Assembly: GCA_028870615.1 (NCBI GenBank)
Contig: JAGWPH010000121.1
Coordinates: 1-9,746, forward strand
Source: Betaproteobacteria bacterium
GTDB lineage: Bacteria; Pseudomonadota; Gammaproteobacteria; Burkholderiales; Ferrovaceae
Direction of reading: 5' to 3'
Length of the DNA: 9,746 nucleotides
The translations under genes and the position numbers were made by a program. Shown in pieces: positions 1-6,735 of this stretch (the first letter of the stretch is position 1; each line of letters starts with the position of its first letter). The notes under the pieces are model-generated. The model saw only the letters and a program-made list of their open reading frames with translations, ran no database searches and was not told where the DNA came from.

Positions 1-93
1 TCCTACCAATGGGGCATGACCGAACACGGCATGATGGAGCATGAAGGCCATTGTGGCCCCATGGGTCACGGCAGTTCCAGTACGGACTATTGA
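1..93 (+). CDS. C-terminal end of a Met/His-rich protein (partial)
   Basis: The frame starting at base 1 is open for 30 codons and ends with TGA at 91-93; the other two plus-strand frames hit stops within about 45 bases. The visible tail is rich in possible soft-metal ligands (Met 6, 11, 12, 21; His 9, 14, 17, 23; Cys 18, counted from the window edge) and ends in a Ser/Thr/Asp/Tyr tail. Such tails occur on periplasmic copper- or nickel-related proteins and on some Spy/CpxP-like chaperones, but 30 residues are too few to name a family. It ends 30 bases before the next gene on the same strand, so the two may share a transcript. The start and most of the gene lie outside the window. Confidence 0.55.
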   Translation, partial: SYQWGMTEHGMMEHEGHCGPMGHGSSSTDY

Positions 94-123
94 AGTAACG
101 CTGTTTTCCTGGAGACCGTCACT

Positions 124-711
124 ATGAACGTACCGATTTTACTTCGCAGAACAGCCGTATTGGCTCTGCTTTCCTTCGGACTGGGGGCGGCACTTCCCGC
201 TGCAGCCGACGGAGGCCATGGCGGTGGCGGCGGACACGGTGGCGGCGGCCATGGGGCAATGGGGGGAGGTCATTTTGCGGGAGGTGGTGGCTACCATGGT
301 GGGTATGGGGGTTATGGGGGACGGTATTGGAACGGTGGCAGGGGGTATTGGGGTGGCTGGTATTGGGGCGGCGGCGGGCCCTGGTATCGTGGTGACTGGG
401 GATGGGGTCTCGGACTCGGCTTGGGCATGGGCATGGGGTATGGCGCCTGGGCTTTCGGAGGATATCCTTTCTATAACCCCTATCCTTGGGGGGTGGGGTA
501 TAGCTACTACAATCCGTACCCAACCACGGTTGTGGTCAACCAGCCGGAGCCTCCAGTGTCTCCACAAGGGACCACTTACCTCGGTGCGCCCCAGACGTCC
601 CAGAGCTGGTTTTACTGCGACTCTGCCAAAGGTTACTACCCTTACGTCCCGCAGTGCCCCGAGCCCTGGCATGCGGTGCCTGCGGTTCCCCAGGGACCAA
701 TCCAGCAGTGA
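124..711 (+). CDS. Secreted glycine/histidine/aromatic-rich protein
   Basis: 195 residues. The N-terminus is a signal peptide: two arginines at 8-9, a hydrophobic stretch at 11-24, and an A-A-A site with likely cleavage after Ala28. Residues 29-67 are almost only Gly and His, and 68-130 are rich in Gly, Trp and Tyr. A Thr/Val/Pro linker follows. A compact C-terminal motif at 162-186 reads W-F-Y-C ... G-Y-Y-P-Y-V ... C-P-E-P-W, with Cys165 and Cys178 as a possible disulfide pair. I recognise this last motif as a recurring end of small exported proteobacterial proteins of unknown function. The ATG is preceded by GGAG at 111-114. The His/Gly block could bind metal ions, and the aromatic/Gly region suggests a disordered or surface-associated protein. 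No enzymatic function can be assigned. Confidence 0.85.
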   Translation: MNVPILLRRTAVLALLSFGLGAALPAAADGGHGGGGGHGGGGHGAMGGGHFAGGGGYHGGYGGYGGRYWNGGRGYWGGWYWGGGGPWYRGDWGWGLGLGLGMGMGYGAWAFGGYPFYNPYPWGVGYSYYNPYPTTVVVNQPEPPVSPQGTTYLGAPQTSQSWFYCDSAKGYYPYVPQCPEPWHAVPAVPQGPIQQ

Positions 712-712
712 T

Positions 713-1141
713 TCAGCGGTATACCAGCACCGGAATTTCGGAGTGGGTCAGTACTTTTTGAGTTTCGCTGCCCAGCAACAGCCCGGCAAGCCCACGACGG
801 CCATGCGACGCCATCATGATCAGGTCGCATTTTTTTGACCGGGCGGTGTTGATGATGCCGGTATAGGGTGAATATTCCGTACTCTTGGCTGTGTCGAAAA
901 CAACCCCAGCGGCTTTGGCGTCTTCGGCAAATTTTTTGAGATGTTGGTCGGCTTCGGCTTCGATTTGGTCCATGACGTTTTGCGGCGTTTCCACCGCAAA
1001 TTCCGTCATGGGCAGATATTCCACGACGCAAGTATAGGCGGTAACCCGGGCCCCGAGCGCTTTGGCGATTTCTAGTCCGCCCGCGACGGCTTTGCGGGAC
1101 AACTCGGATCCATCGGTAGGGATGAGAATGTGCTTGAACAT
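713..1141 (-). CDS. Universal stress protein, UspA family, single domain
   Basis: 142 residues, the usual length for a single Usp domain, cytoplasmic. It begins with the family's first strand and loop (M-F-K-H-I-L-I-P-T-D-G-S-E) and ends with S-E-I-P-V-L-V-Y-R. Near the C-terminus lies the nucleotide-binding loop, A-S-H-G-R-R-G-L-A-G-L-L-L-G-S, which matches the G-x2-G-x9-G-S pattern except that the first Gly is Ala, a common variant. An ATP-binding Usp is therefore likely. Members bind ATP or AMP and aid survival under stress; the specific signal cannot be read from sequence. A perfect AGGAGG lies just upstream. The gene converges on the glycine-rich gene with a single base between the stop codons, and is divergent from ccmF. 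Confidence 0.93.
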   Translation of the reverse strand: MFKHILIPTDGSELSRKAVAGGLEIAKALGARVTAYTCVVEYLPMTEFAVETPQNVMDQIEAEADQHLKKFAEDAKAAGVVFDTAKSTEYSPYTGIINTARSKKCDLIMMASHGRRGLAGLLLGSETQKVLTHSEIPVLVYR

Positions 1142-1146
1142 GACAA

Positions 1147-1152
1147 CCTCCT
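1147..1152 (-). promoter_or_regulatory. Strong ribosome binding site of the universal stress protein gene
   Basis: The minus strand reads AGGAGG followed by five bases and the ATG at 1139-1141. This full consensus Shine-Dalgarno fixes the start and suggests efficient translation. It is the strongest ribosome site in the window. Confidence 0.85.
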
Positions 1153-1185
1153 GGGTTTCAAAAAGGCCGCTGACCTGAAAAGGCC

Positions 1186-1191
1186 ATTATA
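1186..1191 (-). promoter_or_regulatory. Candidate -10 element for the universal stress protein gene
   Basis: The minus strand carries a perfect TATAAT, about 45 bases upstream of the start codon, which would give a leader of roughly 40 bases. No good -35 hexamer is found 16-18 bases upstream (best candidates match 2 of 6), so it may be activator-dependent, use another sigma factor, or be chance. A direct repeat, AAAAGGCC at 1161-1168 and 1178-1185 on the plus strand, spaced 17 bases apart, overlaps the expected start site and leader. Confidence 0.35.
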
Positions 1192-1250
1192 TTCCCGGCT
1201 GATGTACACTTACGGACTTTCCTGAAAATTGCTACGTTGAAGGTTAACGA

Positions 1251-3179
1251 ATGATTCCTGAACTTGGTCATTTTGCACTGATTCTCGCGTTGGTTCTGTC
1301 TGCTACATTGGCCTTCTTTTCTCTTGTTGGTGCACAGAAAGGGATAGCAGTCTGGATCGGCTTGGCACGGCCCACGGCGCTGATGCTGTTCCTGTCGATC
1401 ATCACCGCTTTTGCCTGCCTTGCCTGGGCTTTTTTGCACAATGATTTCTCTGTCCTGTATGTCAGTGAGCATTCCAACTCAAAGCTGCCCATGCAATATC
1501 AGTTCTCGGCCGTATGGGGAGGACATGAAGGATCGCTGCTGTTGTGGGTGCTGATGCTGGCGGGATGGACCGCAGCTGTGGCCCTGTTTTCGCGGCGTTT
1601 GCCCGATCCCATCGTGGCGCGCGTACTGGGTGTGCTGGCACTTGTTGTTTTTGGGTTTCTGCTATTTATCCTGCTCACTTCCAACCCTTTTGATCGATTG
1701 TTTCCGGCGGCGCTGGAAGGGCGCGACCTCAATCCGTTGTTGCAGGATCCCGGTCTGGTCTACCACCCCCCGATGTTGTACATGGGCTACGTGGGGTTTT
1801 CAGTGGCATTTGCCTTTGCGCTCTCTGCATTGATTTCCGGCAAGCTCGATGCGACCTGGGCGCGCTGGTCCCGTCCCTGGACTTTGGCGGCCTGGGTTTT
1901 CCTGACGCTCGGTATTTGTTTTGGTTCGCGCTGGGCCTACTATGTATTGGGTTGGGGCGGCTGGTGGTTCTGGGACCCGGTGGAAAATGCTTCCTTCATG
2001 CCGTGGTTGGTGGGGACGGCGCTGATTCATTCGCTGGTGGTCACGGAAAAACGAGGGGCTTTCAAGCGTTGGACCGTATTGTTGGCTATCACAGCGTTTT
2101 CATTGTCGCTCTTGGGAACCTTCATCGTACGTTCCGGGGTGCTGACTTCGGTCCATGCATTTGCTTCCGATCCAAAACGCGGTATTTTTGTGCTGGTGTT
2201 TCTGGCGCTGGTCATTGGGGGGTCACTTAGCCTGTTTGCCTGGCGCGCTCCCTCAGTAAAGGAGGGCGGGCGATTCAAATTGATCTCGCGAGAATCGTTC
2301 CTGCTCCTCAACAATGTATTGCTGGTAGTGGCGGCAGGTTCTGTACTGTTGGGCACGATTTACCCTATGGTGATTGATGCCCTCAACCTGGGAAAATTAT
2401 CAGTAGGCCCGCCTTACTTCAATGCCGTTTTCGCACCGATCATGATTCTGCTGCTGTTGGTCCTGCCTGTTGGCACCATAGCGCACTGGAAGCGCTCCGA
2501 ATTGAAACAAGTGTTTAAAACCATTCGGGTTGATATCGCCGTCGCCGTCATTGTGGGCATTCTGGTGCCGATCCTGATGGGTGGTTTTTCCCCCCTGTCT
2601 GCTCTGGGAATTGCGGTAGCCACCTGGGTGGCGCTTGGTGTGGCACGGCAGATCTGGTCCTGGCGCAAGGTGCCAACCATTCCCTTGTGGTTTTGGGGCA
2701 TGCAGACTGCCCACCTTGGCTTGGCTGTATTTGTTATTGGCGTCACACTCATCAAAGGATATGAACTGGAACGGGATGTGCGCATGGGACCAGGCGATAC
2801 CATCACATTGGCGGGGACCACATTTCGACTGATTGGCGTGGAACAGGTGCCGGGCCCCAATTACAACGCGATGCGCGGGATGGTCACCTATGGCCGTAAT
2901 GGCCAGATTGAAGGCCGTCTGGAGCCGGAAAAACGCACTTACTTCTCCTCACCCATGCCCATGACAGAAGCCGCCATTCACTCCAGTCTGGATCGCGATT
3001 TGTATGTTTCGTTGGGCGAGCCTCTCGACAACGGCGCGTGGAGTGTGCGGGTGTATTACAAGCCCTTCGTCAACTGGATCTGGGGTGGTTGCATACTGAT
3101 GGCTCTGGGAGGTGCGCTGGCCGCATCCGACCGGCGTTATCGCGTGCGGGCACCTCAGGAGCGCGAGCGCGCAGCATGA
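1251..3179 (+). CDS. ccmF: Cytochrome c heme lyase subunit CcmF
   Basis: 642 residues, typical length, a polytopic inner-membrane protein. CcmF with CcmH and CcmI takes heme from holo-CcmE and attaches it to the CXXCH cysteines of apocytochrome c in the periplasm. The tryptophan-rich WWD heme-handling motif W-G-G-W-W-F-W-D-P-V-E-N is at 235-246. The four conserved histidines (E. coli 173, 261, 303, 491) correspond to His172, His260, His302 and His488. Other family marks are G-H-E-G-S-L-L-L-W (91-99) and Y-H-P-P-M-L-Y-M-G-Y (171-180). A periplasmic domain lies at about 503-605 before the last membrane segment. The ATG has GAAGG at 1239-1243 with a 7-base spacer. It is first in the ccmFGHI operon, and its TGA overlaps the ccmG ATG. 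I found no convincing sigma-70 promoter in 1142-1250. Confidence 0.97.
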   Translation: MIPELGHFALILALVLSATLAFFSLVGAQKGIAVWIGLARPTALMLFLSIITAFACLAWAFLHNDFSVLYVSEHSNSKLPMQYQFSAVWGGHEGSLLLWVLMLAGWTAAVALFSRRLPDPIVARVLGVLALVVFGFLLFILLTSNPFDRLFPAALEGRDLNPLLQDPGLVYHPPMLYMGYVGFSVAFAFALSALISGKLDATWARWSRPWTLAAWVFLTLGICFGSRWAYYVLGWGGWWFWDPVENASFMPWLVGTALIHSLVVTEKRGAFKRWTVLLAITAFSLSLLGTFIVRSGVLTSVHAFASDPKRGIFVLVFLALVIGGSLSLFAWRAPSVKEGGRFKLISRESFLLLNNVLLVVAAGSVLLGTIYPMVIDALNLGKLSVGPPYFNAVFAPIMILLLLVLPVGTIAHWKRSELKQVFKTIRVDIAVAVIVGILVPILMGGFSPLSALGIAVATWVALGVARQIWSWRKVPTIPLWFWGMQTAHLGLAVFVIGVTLIKGYELERDVRMGPGDTITLAGTTFRLIGVEQVPGPNYNAMRGMVTYGRNGQIEGRLEPEKRTYFSSPMPMTEAAIHSSLDRDLYVSLGEPLDNGAWSVRVYYKPFVNWIWGGCILMALGGALAASDRRYRVRAPQERERAA

Positions 3180-3712
3180 AGCGTTTCAATCCGTGGTTTC
3201 TCATTCCGTTGCTGGCCTTTGCGGGGCTGGTGGCGTTCATGGCGGTGGGGCTCAGCCGGGATCCGCACCTGGTCCCCTCGCCCCTGATCGATCACCCTGC
3301 GCCCAACTTTGTGCTGCCGCAGTTGCAGGGCAACGGTAAAACATTTACGCCTACGGCCTACAAGGGACAGGTCTGGATGCTCAATGTGTGGGCCTCCTGG
3401 TGCGTTTCCTGTCGTGAAGAACATCCGTTGCTGCTCAAGTTTTTACGCACCCACACCGTGCCGCTGGTCGGCCTGGACTACAAGGACCAGCCTGCTGATG
3501 CCCAGAAATGGCTCCGTGATTATGGAGATCCTTACACGCTTACGGTGGTGGATGCTGATGGCCGCGTGGGGATCGATTACGGCGTGTACGGCGTACCTGA
3601 AACCTACGTCATCGACAAGACGGGAATGATTCGTTACAAACAGATTGGCCCAGTCACGTCCGAAGCGCTGCAACAAACCATTTTGCCGTTGATTGCGGAG
3701 TTGCAAAAATGA
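3176..3712 (+). CDS. ccmG: Periplasmic thiol:disulfide oxidoreductase CcmG (DsbE)
   Basis: 178 residues. A membrane anchor at about 7-26 holds a periplasmic thioredoxin-fold domain. It reduces the CXXCH cysteines of apocytochrome c, directly or through CcmH, with electrons from DsbD/CcdA. The active site is W-C-V-S-C at 75-79 (Cys76, Cys79), and the cis-proline loop G-V-P is at 139-141, both expected for this family. The preceding segment A-P-N-F-V-L-P is the usual entry to the fold. The ATG at 3176-3178 overlaps the ccmF stop as ATGA; the frame is open further upstream, but only this start gives a standard anchor and family length. AGGAG at 3157-3161 is rather distant, so translational coupling to ccmF is likely. 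The end overlaps ccmH as ATGA. Confidence 0.95.
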   Translation: MKRFNPWFLIPLLAFAGLVAFMAVGLSRDPHLVPSPLIDHPAPNFVLPQLQGNGKTFTPTAYKGQVWMLNVWASWCVSCREEHPLLLKFLRTHTVPLVGLDYKDQPADAQKWLRDYGDPYTLTVVDADGRVGIDYGVYGVPETYVIDKTGMIRYKQIGPVTSEALQQTILPLIAELQK

Positions 3713-4164
3713 AGCGATGGATCCTGCTGGTGATGTTGTGCCTGCCCCTGGGGCTGCACGCCAATGAAGCCAAACCGCTGGCGGAAGACGAAGTCGTCGA
3801 ACAACGTCTGATCAAAATTGCCGAAGAGATGCGCTGCCTGGTGTGTCAAAACGAATCCCTGGCGGGTTCGCGCGCCGACCTCGCGGAAGATTTGCGCCGT
3901 GAGATACGGGCCCAGATTCGGCAGGGCAAAACTGATCAGGAAGTGATGGAATTCATGGTGACGCGCTACGGTGATTTCGTGCGTTACCGGCCTCCGGTTA
4001 AACCCACCACCTGGTTACTGTGGTTTGGCCCCTTCCTGTTTCTTGTCGGGGCTGTTGGATTGCTTGCATGGTTCCTGCGCCGGCGGAGCTTACAGAGTCC
4101 CGACACGCCGCTCTCTCTTGAACAAAAACAAAAAGCCGAGGCGCTGCTGCGCGATAAATCATGA
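3709..4164 (+). CDS. ccmH: Cytochrome c maturation thiol protein CcmH (short form)
   Basis: 151 residues. Signal or anchor segment at 1-18, a periplasmic three-helix domain, and a membrane helix at about 102-122. The redox motif R-C-L-V-C-Q-N is at 42-48 (Cys43, Cys46), followed by E-S-L-A-G-S, as in known CcmH/CycL proteins. CcmH acts with CcmG in keeping apocytochrome thiols reduced or resolving mixed disulfides, within the CcmF/H/I lyase complex. It corresponds to the N-terminal half of the longer E. coli CcmH; the TPR half is a separate gene, ccmI, next door. GGAG at 3697-3700 gives an 8-base spacer to the ATG. Both ends overlap neighbours by ATGA. Confidence 0.96.
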   Translation: MKRWILLVMLCLPLGLHANEAKPLAEDEVVEQRLIKIAEEMRCLVCQNESLAGSRADLAEDLRREIRAQIRQGKTDQEVMEFMVTRYGDFVRYRPPVKPTTWLLWFGPFLFLVGAVGLLAWFLRRRSLQSPDTPLSLEQKQKAEALLRDKS

Positions 4165-5393
4165 CTTCATTCCTTATTGCCGCCGGTCTGTTGACCGTAC
4201 TGGTGCTCGTTATCCTGTTTTACTTTCTGCTGCGTCGGCAATCGGGGGTCAGTGACAACCGCAAGACACTCAATACAGCGGTCTATCGCGATCAGTTGAA
4301 AGAACTGGATGCCGAACATCAGGAAGGCAGCCTGGAAGATACTGATTACACGCAGGCTCGCGATGAAGTTCAGCGCCGCCTGCTGGAAGATACGGCGACG
4401 GCGCCTGAGGTTACCGACTACACCCATGGACGCAATCTGGCCATTGGAATCCTGGCACTCATTCCTGTGGCCGTAGCCGCCCTCTATGTCTGGCACGGCC
4501 GCCCCGAAATGCTCAATCCCCAGCAGCAATCTTCCCAAGCTGCAGAACAACAGATCAGTGCCATGGTGGCATCACTCGCCGCCAAGCTGGCCAAAAATCC
4601 GGACAACCCGGAGGGCTGGACCATGCTGGCCCGTTCCTACATGAACATTGACCGCCCCAAAGAAGCGGTCGAGGCATTTGGACATCTGACCAAGCAGATC
4701 AATGACGATCCGCAGCTGATGGTGGATTATGCAGAGGCCCTGGCCTCCTCCGGGCAGGATCAGGGCATGTTGCAGGCACGCTCCTGGGTTGAGAAAGCCC
4801 TGAAGCTGGAGCCGGGGAATGCGAAGGGATTGTTTCTGTCAGGGGGCTTTGCTTTTGCCGACAAAAATTACCGCAAGGCCGCCGTCGTTTGGGAAAAGCT
4901 GATGCCTCTTCTGGAACCCGGTTCACAGGATGCCCGTTTTGTGCTGGAAAACCTGAACATCGCAAGGGCCCAGATCAAGTTGCCTCCCCTGGCTGAAGAC
5001 AAGTTCCAACTGGCCACGGGCCCAACCCGTCCGCAAGCCAATGGCGCTTCCAGTGCTGTTGCCGGTAGGGTGGTGCTGGACCCGTCACTCAAGGGCAAAA
5101 CGGCACCTGCGGATACGGTGTATCTCTTTGCCCGGGCGGTGCAGGGTCCACGCATGCCGCTCGCCGTTTTGAAGACGACTGTCAGTCAGTTGCCATTGGA
5201 ATTTGAGTTGACCGACGCCATGGCCATGAGCCCACAGTTCAACTTGTCGTCAGCCAGTCTGGTGCGGGTGGAGGTGCGGGTATCGAAGTCAGGCAATGCC
5301 ACTCCCAGCAGCGGTGACCTGGTGGGGGCTAGTCTGCCCGTCAAGCCTGGCACGCGCGGCATAGAGGTCAGCATCAGCCAGATACAACCCTAA
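4161..5393 (+). CDS. ccmI: Apocytochrome c chaperone CcmI (CycH), TPR protein
   Basis: 410 residues. Two membrane helices (about 4-24 and 93-111) flank a cytoplasmic loop (about 25-92) with a coiled-coil-like charged region (Y-R-D-Q-L-K-E-L-D and following). A periplasmic TPR region follows at about 130-275, with repeats around G-W-T-M-L-A-R-S-Y, then a C-terminal domain at about 300-408. The latter has the family marks V-V-L-D-P-S-L, D-T-V-Y-L-F-A-R-A, M-P-L-A-V-L, M-A-M-S-P and R-V-S-K-S-G-N-A. CcmI binds the C-terminal helix of apocytochromes and presents them to CcmF/CcmH. The Shine-Dalgarno sequence is weak; the ATGA overlap with ccmH suggests coupling. The TAA stop lies 3 bases from the oppositely oriented ccmE stop. 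It is the last gene of the ccmFGHI operon. Confidence 0.95.
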   Translation: MTSFLIAAGLLTVLVLVILFYFLLRRQSGVSDNRKTLNTAVYRDQLKELDAEHQEGSLEDTDYTQARDEVQRRLLEDTATAPEVTDYTHGRNLAIGILALIPVAVAALYVWHGRPEMLNPQQQSSQAAEQQISAMVASLAAKLAKNPDNPEGWTMLARSYMNIDRPKEAVEAFGHLTKQINDDPQLMVDYAEALASSGQDQGMLQARSWVEKALKLEPGNAKGLFLSGGFAFADKNYRKAAVVWEKLMPLLEPGSQDARFVLENLNIARAQIKLPPLAEDKFQLATGPTRPQANGASSAVAGRVVLDPSLKGKTAPADTVYLFARAVQGPRMPLAVLKTTVSQLPLEFELTDAMAMSPQFNLSSASLVRVEVRVSKSGNATPSSGDLVGASLPVKPGTRGIEVSISQIQP

Positions 5394-5404
5394 GGATCAG
5401 GGTT
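5386..5404. terminator. Possible bidirectional hairpin between ccmI and ccmE ends
   Basis: AACCCT at 5386-5391 pairs with AGGGTT at 5399-5404 across a 7-base loop. The ccmI TAA (5391-5393) and the ccmE stop (5397-5399 on the minus strand) both fall in or next to the loop. The structure is the same on both strands and could slow or end both convergent transcripts. The stem is only 6 bp and the downstream U-tracts are poor, so intrinsic termination would be weak; transcript collision or Rho may matter more. Confidence 0.35.
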
Positions 5405-5837
5405 TGAGCGTTTTGGCAGCTTTCTGTGCCTGATTCACCGCATCCTTGGCTTCAGGCGGCATGTAATTTTCGTCGTGCTTTGCCAACACTTCGGTGGCCA
5501 CAAATTGCCCATCATTGCCGAGTTTGCCTTGAGCGACCATGCCGCGGCCTTCCCTGAACAAGTCGGGAAGGATGCCACTGTAGGTAACGGTGACATCCTT
5601 TGCGGTGTCAGTGACCACAAAACGGGAGGTGATCCCGTCACGTGTGAGAGAGCCTGCCTTGACCAGGCCACCGATCCGGAAGGCTGTGTTTTTTGGGACT
5701 TCGCCATTCGCGATCTGGGTGGGCGTGTAGAAAAACACCAGATTGCTGCGGAATGCATTGAGGACCAGTGCCGTGGCAATGCCGAGGACAGCCAGGGCCC
5801 CAACGATCAGGAGGAGTCGTTTGTGACGTGGTTTCAT
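5397..5837 (-). CDS. ccmE: Periplasmic heme chaperone CcmE
   Basis: 146 residues. A positively charged N-terminus (K-P-R-H-K-R), a membrane anchor at about 8-27, and a periplasmic beta-barrel domain. The heme attachment motif is [11 protein letters not shown] near the C-terminus: His121 is the predicted covalent heme ligand and Tyr125 the axial ligand (E. coli His130 and Tyr134). The tail is flexible and Ala/Lys-rich. CcmE receives heme from CcmC and, after release by CcmAB, passes it to CcmF. The frame is open 36 codons further upstream, but ATG 5835-5837 is chosen because it begins the family's usual N-terminus, overlaps the ccmD stop as ATGA, and has AAGGA at 5847-5851 with a 9-base spacer. 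It is the last gene of the ccmABCDE operon. Confidence 0.95.
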   Translation of the reverse strand: MKPRHKRLLLIVGALAVLGIATALVLNAFRSNLVFFYTPTQIANGEVPKNTAFRIGGLVKAGSLTRDGITSRFVVTDTAKDVTVTYSGILPDLFREGRGMVAQGKLGNDGQFVATEVLAKHDENYMPPEAKDAVNQAQKAAKTLKP

Positions 5838-6001
5838 TGCGTCAATTCCTTGCGCAGTAGCCGGGCCAAAATGGCACGTCGCCGCAGTTTCAGCATCCAG
5901 ACCTCGATTCCCATGCCCAGAACACAGGCGCCGATGCTGCCCCATACATAGAAGGCATATCCGCCCATCGCCAGAAAATCATTGAAGCTATTCCATTGCA
6001 T
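5834..6001 (-). CDS. ccmD: Small membrane protein CcmD
   Basis: 55 residues, translated by hand from the minus strand between ccmC and ccmE. The N-terminal part reads [18 protein letters not shown], close to the conserved CcmD start (E. coli has W-N-E-F-F-A-M-G-G-Y-A-F-F-V-W). A single membrane helix at about 14-37 is followed by a basic cytoplasmic tail with R-R-R-A-I-L-A-R (about 40-47), also typical. CcmD binds CcmC and CcmE and is needed to release holo-CcmE from CcmC. The ATG at 5999-6001 lies inside the end of ccmC (14-base overlap), and the TGA overlaps the ccmE ATG. No clear Shine-Dalgarno sequence, so translation is probably coupled to ccmC. Confidence 0.93.
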   Translation of the reverse strand: MQWNSFNDFLAMGGYAFYVWGSIGACVLGMGIEVWMLKLRRRAILARLLRKELTQ

Positions 6002-6731
6002 TTTTTTTCACCCACTCGCTAGTCAGTTCGCGTTCCAGAATGATGCAACGCACCCGCATCAGGGCTACGGCGATGGTGTAGGCCCAGAAAGCCAAAGCCA
6101 TCAGCAGCATGCCCAGCAGCATGGTATGCGCCATGCTGGGCGCTTTGGTTATGGATACAGAGGCACCCTGGTGCAGGGTGTTCCACCATTGCACCGAGAA
6201 ATAAATAATGGGGACATTGATCACCCCGACCAGGGCCAGGATGGCCCCGGCCTTGTCGGCGCGGCGCGGGTCGTCAATAGCCGCTTGCAGTGCGATGAAC
6301 CCCAGGTATAAAAAGAACAGGATCAATTGCGAGGTGAGGCGCGCATCCCACACCCACCAGGCTCCCCACATGGGTTTCCCCCACAAAGCGCCAGTCCATA
6401 GCGATAAGAAAGCAAACAAGGCCCCGGTGGGGGCCAGGGCCGAGGCCATCATACCCGACAGGCGGGTGTTGAAGGCCAGGCCCAACGCGGCCCAGAACGC
6501 CATCACGCAATAGATAAACATGGACATCCAGCTGGCCGGGACGTGCACGAAAATGATGCGATAACCTTCGCCTTGCTGGGCATCCGTGGGTGCCACCGCC
6601 AGGCCGACCCACAGACCGGCAATCGTCAGTATCGCGGCTGCTGTGGCAAAGAAGGGGATCAGCCGTCCCACCAACGGATAGAACGAGGCGGGCGATGCAA
6701 ATTTGAACCAGTTGACCAGGGAATGATTCAT
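5988..6731 (-). CDS. ccmC: Heme handling membrane protein CcmC
   Basis: 247 residues, six predicted membrane helices; standard length. CcmC presents heme on the periplasmic face and loads it onto CcmE. The WWD motif region W-G-K-P-M-W-G-A-W-W-V-W-D-A-R runs from 117 to 131. The two heme-ligand histidines (E. coli His60 and His184) correspond to His63 in V-H-V-P-A-S-W and His187 in T-L-H-Q-G-A-S. The frame stays open upstream into ccmB, but ATG 6729-6731 is preferred: GGAG at 6739-6742 precedes it with a 7-base spacer, the gap from the ccmB stop is 4 bases, and the protein then matches family length. The 3' end contains an A8 run (T8 at 6001-6008 on the plus strand) directly at the ccmD start. 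Confidence 0.97.
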   Translation of the reverse strand: MNHSLVNWFKFASPASFYPLVGRLIPFFATAAAILTIAGLWVGLAVAPTDAQQGEGYRIIFVHVPASWMSMFIYCVMAFWAALGLAFNTRLSGMMASALAPTGALFAFLSLWTGALWGKPMWGAWWVWDARLTSQLILFFLYLGFIALQAAIDDPRRADKAGAILALVGVINVPIIYFSVQWWNTLHQGASVSITKAPSMAHTMLLGMLLMALAFWAYTIAVALMRVRCIILERELTSEWVKKNAME

Positions 6732-6735
6732 CCAC

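Noticed and set aside
200..400. Repetitive GGC/GGT-rich DNA as a possible tandem repeat or CRISPR-like array
   Set aside because: The repeats are irregular, without constant unit or spacers, and are explained by coding for Gly/His/Trp-rich protein.
718..725. GGTATACC palindrome near the end of the universal stress protein gene
   Set aside because: It is 8 bases, lies within coding sequence, and no hairpin with a usable loop or U-tract results.
139..838. Long open frames on both strands overlapping the glycine-rich gene
   Set aside because: GC-rich Gly codons remove stops in the other frames. Only the 124-711 frame has a ribosome site, a signal peptide and a recognisable C-terminal motif.
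3401..3412. CcmG active site W-C-V-S-C instead of the E. coli W-C-P-T-C as a sign of changed function
   Set aside because: The two residues between the cysteines vary among CcmG proteins; both cysteines and the cis-proline are present.
3709..5393. Split CcmH as a broken gene
   Set aside because: Separate short CcmH and TPR protein CcmI is the normal arrangement in many proteobacteria; the E. coli form is a fusion. Both genes here are intact and coupled.
5838..5945. Upstream extension of the CcmE frame by 36 codons
   Set aside because: This region codes for CcmD in another frame; the shorter CcmE has the standard basic N-terminus and its own ribosome site.
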